Assembly (NCBI GenBank): GCA_030765065.1
Contig: CM060990.1
Location: forward strand, 494,130,190 to 494,194,189
Source: Deroplatys truncata
Lineage: Eukaryota > Arthropoda > Insecta > Mantodea > Mantidae
Reading direction: 5' to 3'
DNA length: 64,000 nt
The translations under genes and the position numbers were made by a program. Within the stretch, counting starts at the first letter, position 1; the number at the start of each line of letters is the position of its first letter. Below the pieces are notes generated by a model, which was not told the DNA's origin, made no database searches, and saw only the letters and a list, made by a program, of their open reading frames with translations. Shown here one piece after another: positions 56,561 through 64,000 of the stretch.

Positions 56561-58849
56561 TTTCGACTCACCTTTAAATAAATTCAATACACATCATTGT
56601 TTCTAGCTTCTTTTCATTACAATACATACGTAATGGATAGACATTTCATTGAAGCCAGAAAATTTTAACTTTTGCAGCAGCAGGTTGTGATCTATGCTGT
56701 CAAATGCTTTAGCTAAGCCATAAAAAATGGTAGTTTCTTTTTATCTATCTTACTACCTCAGAAATATGTATGTATGTAGCATTTTCTGTTGAAAGATTTT
56801 CTCCTAAATAAGAACTGGGATGCTAGGAGAATGTTGATTAACTCTGTGTACTTTATAAACCAATTACATACAACTTTCTCCATTACCTTAGAAATGGCTA
56901 TGAAAAGAAAATGGGCCTACAACTGGAAGTCAGACTTTTGTCTCCTTTTTGTATAGAAGCTTAACAAGTGTGTGTTTAATTTTTTCTGGAAATATTCCTG
57001 ACAAAAATAAATGATTGCATATGACGAAAATGCTTACTCATATTTTAAAAATTTAGTACTCATCTCATCCCACCCACGAGAGGTTTTGCTAGAGGTAATT
57101 ATCCTTTCTATCTCACTGGGAGTTGCGGAATACATCTCAAATATATAATTGATTTTGGGAGATGCCTTTTTTTCAGAATTTTGAGTGTAGTTGAGTTTGG
57201 GTCAGATCAGTTTGCTTTGATTTTAGCTGCACTAAGGAAATATGTGTTAAAGGCATTAGCAATGGTACAGTTATTACTGACTTCATTTCCAACAGTTATG
57301 TGAGCAATATTACTGTTTGGATTAACTCATTCTGTTTCAGCTTTCTCATATTACAATTATTTTAATTTTATCATTGAATTCATCAATGGCTAGTAAGTAA
57401 CAACTTCTTTTCGCTTTATTAATTACTCTAATTATTTTAATGTTTGTATCATTACTTGTGTGATATTGTGGCATTTAGCAAAATTCTACAGATTTAATTT
57501 GCTATATTTGGGGTAATTAGATATTCAAACAGCAGTATCGGCTGGTTGAGACGTAGGGAGAGGGTGGAGCTAACAGGCTTTTATACTAAGGGTCAGCTAG
57601 CGTTTGTCCTCTTTGTGTGCAAGAAGCGTAATCGTCAATATGGCTGGGTAAGCAGCACACAGTCCTCATTGGGACAAAGGTAATCATATTAAACTTATAA
57701 ATTCTTCCTTTATAAATAAACATGCCTGTATACTTTTGACGTTGTATTAAGGGTTATGAAGGAATATTCCCCTGCCCTTCCTGATTAAGTAGAAATTAGG
57801 AAACTTGAAAAATAACGGATGCATAATTAGGCTTCACTCTCAATGTTGCCCCGTTTGTGTTGAAATTTATAAAGAAGTATTCATGGACCTTTAGACTCTA
57901 CCACTGAACTTTGGGTATCACATATTAGTGTTTTGGTGCAAGGTAAGATTTTGGTATAAATATTCAACAGCTTTTTTTTTTCTCCACCTTAAATTTACGA
58001 TGTTCTGATAACTTGCTTTTGACACTACATGCTCGCCTAAGTACATTCTAATTATGTTTTAAGTACCTGTGTGGTTGATTATACCTTGCAAGTAGCTTCT
58101 TTATTAGAATTTGACAAATTTTTTGAACATATGGGTGAAATTTCTGATTTCCGGATGTAATTTTGTGTATATTGTGAAACTTTAAGTGATTTCCTATGTT
58201 TCGCTACCATTATAAGTTTTAGCTTAGCACTGCTTTCTGCCATGATCGCTTAAGTTAATTTAAATTCAGTTTCTTTAGTGTATTTCACTGTTTACTGTTC
58301 TTTGGCACATTTTTCTTGCTTGTTTGAATTTTATTCCTATTTATATCTTAGATATTCACTTAGCGTCACCACGTCTCAATAAAAATTTCTGGTTCAATTT
58401 AGACTTTGGTGATAAATTCAAACATTCTTTTGAAATTTGTGTTGCATTTTTTATATTGGGTGCAGTTTTACATTTTTTTCTGCTGCGTAATTCTGTGCAT
58501 TTTTGTGTTTCAATTTCTAGGTAATTATTTTTGGTGTTTCTGCCTTATTTCATTTTATGCTTTCCCTCCCTTGTGAATAAAACACAAAATATGATCTTAT
58601 TCTTTGATTTTCGTGTGCTTGAAGAGAAAGTTTAGTGCTTGTGAAGAGGAAACATGTGACGAAGTGATCAGATTTTTGCTGTGGGCAGCTAGTTGTAATA
58701 AAAGTCTATTTTTGTGTCATTCCTTTAACTTGTGTATGGCAGTGATATTGTAAGTGCTGTTTCTTTTGGTGTACTGTATTTCTAGGTTCTCTAAAAAAAA
58801 ATGTTTATGTTTGTCAGTAGTTGGAGGACATATTTGTTTATAATTTGAA

Positions 58850-59925
58850 AATTGATAATGATGTTCTAGACAAAGTTCTGATCTGCTTATCGCACCTATT
58901 GTTGAACAAGTTGAGGAATCCATATCAAGTGTTAGTGCTCCTTCTAATACACAACTGTTACCTGCATCTCCATCTCAGGTCACTGGTTAGAACCATGCAG
59001 CCAGCCATTTCTCGGCCAGTTATTGAACCTTAGTATTTTGGAAATTCCAGTACTTTGTCAACATTTTATGTCTTCAAAATTTTGAAATGGTTGCCACAAC
59101 AAATGCTTGATCTGATGAAATGAAATAGAAATTTTTTCCTTGCTACTCGAAAGATACTTCTGCATTGTGGTTTCAGACATTTTGCAATAGTCACCCCCGC
59201 CATGACTGGCTTTTCTTGGCCACTAGTTTTTTAAATCCATTTCAGATGACTAATCAAAGAGATTTGTTAGAAATGAAACTCAGGCAACAAGTACAGTTGG
59301 ATGCAGAGTCCATTACTGATTATGTTTATGATGTACTGTCATTATATGATCATGTGAATGCAACCATATCACAGGCAGAGCAAATTAAGTACATCTGCTT
59401 AAAGGCCTTGAGCCCTTATATGCTCAAGCTCTGTTGGCTCTTAATCCTCAAACTGTGGAGGAAGTTTTACAAATTATCCAAGTTGATAGGATCCAGTTTT
59501 ACACGCAGCACAGACAACATTTAGTGTTTGCTCAAACTTAAGCTGAAGTTATTCCACCAGTGAATGCTGTACCACCAGCAGCACCTTTGCTTGCTGCTCC
59601 TTCAGCCAATCAGCTGGCCATCGCCACCTCAATAACAAAATTGACTGATTGTGTTGACACAATTATGTACACAGTTTACTCAGTTTCAGACACCAGCACC
59701 TGTGCCTAAAGTCAGCAGCAGTTTCAGCACCATTTGGTATGAACAGGCGTGAGCCATTTGTTATCTGCTACAGATGTAATAAATAAGGCCATGTTGCTTT
59801 CTTCTGCCACATCAATTTCCAACTTCCAAAACTAACTGGTGCCAAGCCCAAGACGAAGAGACCTAGAGGTATTACAGCCACCTACCAACTCCGCTCCAGC
59901 TCATCAAGAAGTTGCTGCCGTCTCA
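58850..59925 (+). pseudogene. Gypsy gag with CCHC knuckle, broken
   Basis: Open stretch 59165-59524 encodes NQRDLLEMKLRQQVQLDAES, DYVYDVLSLYDHVNATISQA, the usual gag helices. It then continues in another frame as EEVLQIIQVDRIQFYTQHRQ, a proline/alanine-rich linker (59560-59700) and a zinc knuckle CYRCNK.GHVAFFC (59766-59806) that contains a TAA where the sixth residue after the first Cys should be. Upstream of 59165 only weak open stretches are seen. Confidence 0.82.
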
Positions 59926-59929
59926 GGTC

Positions 59930-60010
59930 AGATCTCACAAATTCTAGGCTCTGTCAATAATACATAATTTCCCATTTTGCTCGACACAGGTAGTGTTGTT
60001 AGTACTCTTA
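59930..60010 (+). pseudogene. Gypsy aspartic protease, N-terminal part
   Basis: ILGSVNNT.FPILLDTGSVVSTL: the DTGS is the catalytic aspartic protease motif (about 59980-59995), with one stop just upstream. The reading is cut at 60010 by the Harbinger insertion and resumes at 63131. Confidence 0.85.
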
Positions 60011-60353
60011 GGCCTGGTTGCATAAAGCTCTAGATATCTATTCGATTGCTATTTGTTCGATAAACTTTATCAGAGAGATAATTTGTATCTGTTTCTCAAA
60101 GAGTTTCAGTTGCTTAGATAACAATCTATTCCACAATTTAGTTCGGAATACAACAGATGGCGACCTGCATTTTTCCTTCATTTAATTGCAACAGCGATCG
60201 CAATGGCACTTGTATCCACGCAGTTTTGATCAACGGAAGCACTAATTTCTCTACTTATTTATCAAGATTGCCAACTTAACTGAATAACAGTATATCGATA
60301 TATTGTGAAATAGAGCTCAGCACGTGTGAAATTTAACCTCAACATCGAGTAAA

Positions 60354-61492
60354 ATGAGTACTAAACGCAGTAGGAACTTTGACGACTTTGAAAAACACAC
60401 GCTGATAGAGTTAGTGACCGAAAAGAAGGATGTCACAGAAAATAAAAGAACTGATGGCACTACTATTAAAGCGAAGAATGAAGCATGGGAAGAAATTGCC
60501 AAAATTTACAACGCATCGTGTCGTACGTACACCAAAGCAATTACATGCGTTGTATGGCTGCATGAAAAAGCCAGCTAAGACAGAAATGAGTAATGATAAG
60601 GTAATTGCATAAACTTTTATAACATGGGTGTCATTATAAAACGAATGCGTTATGCTGTATTAGGTTAGCTGAAACTATATTTTTTCCTCTTATATATTTC
60701 AGATAGAAGCGTTAAAAACTGGAGGGGGAAAGTTCACTCCCAAGTTAACAGAGACCAGCTCTAAGATAATTAATATGTTGAAGCCACAGTTGAGCCACAG
60801 AGCAACCCATATGACTCAAGTGCAGCATACTTTGGAGATGGTAAGAACTGAACATTGGTTAGAATATGTAATTACAAATTATTTACTTCCTAGTTGTTTT
60901 GGCTTCCGAGAACTGGATAATGTGCGGAATAGTAATCGAATTTAAAATTTACACAGATAGGTATTATTATAAAATTTATTGATAACAGAAAAAATAAAGA
61001 AATACATTATTTATACCAAATTCTGGTACTTTTATTTGCAGATGCTGTAATATTTGAGTTACACGAGGAGCTTGCTGCCTCTTCCACAGCCATCGCTGCA
61101 AGTTTGCTGTGCAATGAGATAAGTGCTGATGAAGCTGTGGTGCATAGTGATACCGCCGTGCAAGAGGTCACCTAACAGCTGAAACAGAGAGAAATGCAAT
61201 TGTTTCAAAAGCTGTTGGAACATCTTCAACCACACCTGAAATAAGGAGGACGTCACGCAAAAGGTCCACAGACAGACGACAATAACAAAAATATAAAACT
61301 TAAAAGAGAAGAGATTAAAATAAAACTAATGCAAAGGGAACATAACCTAAAAATCGAGCAAATGCAAGAGGACCACAAATTGAGGCTGAAGCTAATGCAA
61401 GAAGAGCATGACATAAAAATGGTGCTATTGAAATGCGAATTGGAACAGAAACAAACCCAATTGCAAAAAGAAAAAGAATTGTATAAAGTTTA
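60354..61492 (+). pseudogene. Harbinger Myb/SANT accessory protein, spliced
   Basis: The second Harbinger protein, a Myb-like DNA-binding partner that helps the transposase. The first exon starts at ATG 60354 (STKRSRNFDDFEKHTLIELV) with the SANT helices. A frameshift near 60535 is needed to continue with CMKKPAKTEMSNDK. A donor GTAATT at 60601 and acceptor TTTCAG near 60702 lead to IEALKTGGGKFTPKL, the GGG block normal after the SANT domain. A second intron runs from about 60841 (GTAAGA) to 61041 (TTTGCAG). Then come a helical region and a coiled coil rich in E, K and Q (61300-61492) ending in TAA. Two stops or a frameshift lie at 61172-61245. The intron calls rest on visible GT/AG sites. Confidence 0.78.
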
Positions 61493-61799
61493 ATATTTGA
61501 AACCATTTGAATTTTATGTATTAATATTTCTCAAGTTGTAATTATTATTGTTCCAAAAAAAAAAACAAAAAAAAACATATTGGCCAGCAATACATACTAT
61601 ATATGTGTGTAAAAAATAAATAAAACATTTCCCTGAAATGAAATGTTACCTTTCTCTCGGCTCCAGAGACCCATGCATGCACCAGTTGAAGTGTAAGTTA
61701 ATTATTATTCTTCTCTCTGCATTGCCCTGGAGATCATCGCTATGCACACCATGTTCGTTACAGTTTGCTTCAGGTATATTGTATTCATGTACATCATCT

Positions 61800-62759
61800 G
61801 GTCAGTGATCTACCCTGTTTAATGCTATGTTATGAAGAATTGCAGTAGCAATATAATAGCAGAAGTTATATTCAGTTTTGTTCGCAACCCTATTGAAAGA
61901 CATGGAAATCTCTTCCAGATTCCTATTGTCCTTTCGATTATATTTCGTGTACGAACATGAGCAGCATTGTACCTGATTTCAGGTGGTGTGCCTGGGTTAG
62001 GTACTGGTGTCATTAGGTAATTTTTTTTGTAGGAATAGGCACTATCACCAATTTAGGTGGCCACTCGTAAATACTACTCCTCCACCCTCAAACTGAGCTC
62101 GCAAATAAGAGTTATTAAAAATGGTACTGTCGTGAGTGGATATTGGCCAGCGGGCAACAATGTCACATATTTCCAAATTTGCATTGCACACCACTTGCAC
62201 ATTCAGTGAAAAATATCCTTTCCTGTTCCTATAAAGCTCTGCGTTTTCTTCGCCTGAGGACTGTATGCGCACATGAGTACCGTCGACACAGCCTAGGACA
62301 CCTGGAAAACCTGCCATGTTGAAAAATAAGGCTTTCAAGTTTGTAATTTCTCTTTGGTTTTCTGGCATTTTTATGCAGTTCTGCCTTAGAAGTGCAATGA
62401 AATGAGTAACTTTTCTAATTATCCTGCAGGCAGTAGATTTATGCACACTGTAACTGTCACCCATTACTATCTGGAAGCTGCCACACGCATAAAACCTTAA
62501 ACAGAGTAGTAGCTGATTTAACCCCAAAATAGCCATATTTCTTTTCATTGTTGGTTCTAAATTGTGTCCTATTTCATCAATTAAGTGCATCACTAGTTGT
62601 TTAGATAACCTAAATCTTCTTTTAAATTCAATTTCGTCGTACATTTCAAATGGGTTAGTTCTAGCACGAAATACACGCCGCTGTAAAGGCCTAATTGCAT
62701 CTTCTTCATCAGAGGATGAAGCTGTTGAGTAGGACGATGACGATGATACAATATCCATA
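61800..62759 (-). pseudogene. Harbinger DDE transposase, two frameshifts
   Basis: Start at ATG 62757-62759, serine-rich N-terminus (MDIVSSSSSYSTASSSDEED). Conserved blocks: NPFEMYDEIEFKRRFRLSK, HTH-like LGLNQLLLCLRFYACGSFQI, then the catalytic GVLGCVDGTHVRI (first Asp), YRNRKGYFSLNVQVVCNANL (about 62190-62230) and ARWPISTHDSTIFNNS, with the second Asp in this region. A frameshift near 62055 splits GHLIGDSAYSY-type text. The next frame (62013-61825) reads MTPVPNPGTPPEIRYNAAHV, TRNIIERTIGIWKRFPCL (third acid, E) and a second frameshift near 61850 breaks the C-terminal helix. Otherwise well kept. Confidence 0.92.
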
Positions 62760-63130
62760 CTGTGAAGAGAAACATATAAATGAAAAATATTCGGAATACA
62801 ACTCAAGAGCACACAATTGACGTAAAATACTGAAATGTAGGTTCGTATACACTAACCTGTAGATTAATTATTGTCAATGCACTGCAATATTTGATTATTG
62901 CCTCACAGATATTAACCAAATCCAGAGAAATTACAAAACCAATGGAAATCGAACATGTACGACATCCGCCATATCAGCTGAAGTCAAATATCTGAGAGAT
63001 ATCCGGCCATTTTTGCGGGGATAAGTTATCCTGGGACTTATCAGATTGATAACCGCTATCTTACCTTTCAGAAACAGATATCTGCTTGATAGCTTAACGA
63101 AAAGATTTCCGACGTTCCAGAAACCGGGCC

Positions 63131-63400
63131 TTAATGCTGTACATATAAGGGATGTTTCAAAATTGCAAACCGATTGATATTTTGTTAAGAACTGCTGGAA
63201 ATAAGTTGCTAGATGCACCATATCATACTACTTTGGATTTTTAAATTAATGAAGTTCTTTTTCAGGAACATGCACTAGATGTAAAGGATTTGTCACATGA
63301 TTTGATATTAGGCAATGACATTTTGCATGCTCATGGTGTTATTGATTATGCCCAAAATGTGATTACCTGAATAAGAGTGGCAGTCTTTTAGCAAATCTAT
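63131..63400 (+). pseudogene. Gypsy aspartic protease, C-terminal part
   Basis: After the Harbinger the protease resumes with DVSKLQTD, GNKLLDAPYHTTLDF, VKDLSHDLILGNDILHAHGV and IDYAQNVI (to about 63367), matching the LxxDLILGxDxL flap-end motif of gypsy proteases. There are frameshifts and a TAA. Together with 59930-60010 this makes one interrupted protease. Confidence 0.8.
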
Positions 63401-64000
63401 TCAGCAAGTAACTCACAGTCCCTTCATAGATATGGCAGTGAACCCTTTGCAGGATAATGAATGCGATAATGAACCTTGTGTTAAAATTGCAGTTGTTAAC
63501 GATGTTAAAATTGCACCACTGTCCACCTGTTCAGTTCAGCCCTCTTCACAAATTGTTAAAGATGTGATACTTGACCCATGTGTGGGCATTAAGCAAAAGA
63601 ACCTTTCAATTGCACCTTTGTTGTGTTAATCTGTTTCTGGACTTGTCATACCACTTCATTATAATATTGTTGCCCCTCAGACATTGTTTGCTGATACAGT
63701 TTTGGCCAAAGGTTATGATACTGCTTTTGTTCAAAAGCAATTCTGTTTCTTTTCCTAATGTAACCTCTTTAAAAGCTCCAAATTTTGGCTATAATGTGAA
63801 TAGCAAGTTGTCAGAAGCTCAGAAAGCTGACTTACATTCTTTATTGTTGAAAGATACTCACATTTTTGCTACTTCCCTTCAGGAATTAGGAACCACTGAT
63901 GTTGCATTTGATATCAAGGAGCTCTGAAAGCTGACTTACATTCTTTGTTGTTGAAATATGCTCACATTTTTAGTACTTCCCTTCAGGAATTCAGAACCAC
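63400..64000 (+). pseudogene. Gypsy pol linker and start of reverse transcriptase region
   Basis: Frames 63432-63629 and 63571-63927 give a linker followed by NSKLSEAQKADLHSLLLKD and IFATSLQELGTTDVAFDIKE, the conserved region just before gypsy RT. About 80 bp are repeated almost at once (63816-63896 and 63920-64000), so the frame stops at 63925-63927. RT itself lies beyond the window. Confidence 0.82.
63816..64000 (+). repeat. Tandem duplication of about 81 bp, spacing about 104 bp
   Basis: GCTGACTTACATTCTTT and CTTCCCTTCAGGAATT occur in both copies, with several differences between them (for example AAAGATACTCAC versus AAATATGCTCAC). The second copy breaks the gypsy pol frame. The copies run to the window edge, so more copies may follow. 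Confidence 0.85.

Larger units (their letters stand above)
55045..56631 (+). mobile_element. Penelope-like element with inverted terminal arms
   Basis: Flanked by a 15-bp duplication AATGGATAGACATTT (55030-55044 and 56632-56646). The coding part (RT, then GIY-YIG) runs from about 55365. The first 320 bp (55045-55364) are an inverted copy of the 3' region 56258-56578, differing at very few positions, so they are young or conserved. Such inverted, truncated arrangements are known for Penelope elements. The element interrupts the minus-strand LINE between LAKAFDSIDHN and CLRSYLMSR. Confidence 0.92.
45552..57440 (-). mobile_element. Minus-strand Jockey/BS-type LINE split by three insertions
   Basis: Pieces of one reverse transcriptase occur in correct reverse-strand order: NKAKRSCYLLAIDEFND (about 57390), the DEMS block at 57080, KVMEKVVCNWF (56880), LAKAFDSIDHNLLLQKL (56700), CLRSYLMSRIQKTRINVW (54990-55030), GVPQDSILGPLLFLIFINDL (54000-54065), CADDTSVLMSS (46390-46425), QFLGLQIDEELSWKK (46180) and C-terminal text to about 45640. 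The interruptions are 46434-53979, 54085-54956 and 55045-56631, each with its own target duplication. The endonuclease is not found. Stops and frameshifts make it dead. It is the same LINE type as 825-3590. Confidence 0.88.
60011..63130. mobile_element. PIF/Harbinger transposon with TTA duplication
   Basis: The left end GGCCTGGTTGCATAAAGC and the inverted right end GGCCCGGTTTCTGGAACG are weak TIRs. TTA at 60008-60010 and 63131-63133 is the 3-bp duplication this superfamily makes. It carries both expected genes: a Myb/SANT protein (plus strand) and a DDE transposase (minus strand), convergent. Length 3.12 kb is normal. A few frameshifts only, so it is a fairly recent, nearly complete copy. Confidence 0.94.
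57440..64000 (+). mobile_element. Gypsy-type LTR retrotransposon, 5' half, window-truncated
   Basis: Gag, a zinc knuckle and protease, then the start of reverse transcriptase occur in gypsy order. A candidate 5' LTR lies around 57530-57915: TTTTATAC at about 57580 followed by an initiator-like TCAGC some 15 bp later, and AATAAA near 57714. It cannot be confirmed without the other LTR. The element is interrupted in its protease by the Harbinger at 60011-63130 and runs off the right edge. It is dead (several stops and frameshifts). Confidence 0.78.

Overview
The window looks like an AT-rich stretch (roughly 35% GC by eye) of an arthropod nuclear genome, most likely an insect with a large, repeat-rich genome. 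The reasons are spliced genes, several lineages of Tc1/mariner-type transposons, Jockey-type LINEs, a Penelope-like element, insect-style gypsy elements, tRNA-derived SINEs and long microsatellites. I recognised no bacterial gene, CRISPR array, rRNA or ordinary single-copy host gene. Almost every protein-coding trace is a transposon gene, and almost all are broken. I cannot name the species.

Layout, 0-20 kb: a decayed Jockey/BS-type LINE (about 825-3590) interrupted by a nearly intact mariner (1230-2547) and followed by a long-TIR Tc1/mariner-superfamily element (3594-5727). Next comes mostly anonymous DNA with a TA microsatellite, a reverse-strand tRNA SINE and a 110-bp tandem repeat. A 4.6-kb TIR element (11660-16266) holds a Tc1-like relic and, on the opposite strand, a relic whose translation resembles the RAG1/Transib recombinase core. 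It is followed by a TTAA MITE, a deleted hAT (17498-18510), a 60-bp minisatellite, and a 617-bp fold-back relative of the 3.6-kb element.

Layout, 20-42 kb: a decayed spliced Myb/SANT gene (21.3-24.4 kb, minus) whose large intron contains, antisense, a relic of an unnamed arthropod gene family. After it lie a SINE, a hAT with a perfect 8-bp duplication (27023-28436), a dead mariner (about 28.93-30.14 kb), an IS630/Tc1-like element (about 30.65-32.04 kb), a probable Harbinger-type MITE, another Tc1/mariner-type relic, a deleted piggyBac-like element and a second relic of the unnamed family (40.4-41.6 kb).

Layout, 42-64 kb: a deleted gypsy with two LTRs (41698-45551) abuts a minus-strand Jockey/BS-type LINE (about 45.55-57.44 kb). 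That LINE has been split three times: by a 7.5-kb TIR element of unknown superfamily (which itself contains a second TIR element and a GC-rich Jockey copy), by a truncated RNase H-bearing LINE, and by a Penelope-like element with nearly identical inverted arms. Mentally removing these insertions brings the blocks of its reverse transcriptase back together in order. From about 57.5 kb to the end runs the 5' half of a second gypsy element whose protease is split by a 3.1-kb PIF/Harbinger element with a TTA target duplication.

Nothing here is evidently a working pathway. The value of the window is as a layered record of insertions, with a few gene families that deserve naming.
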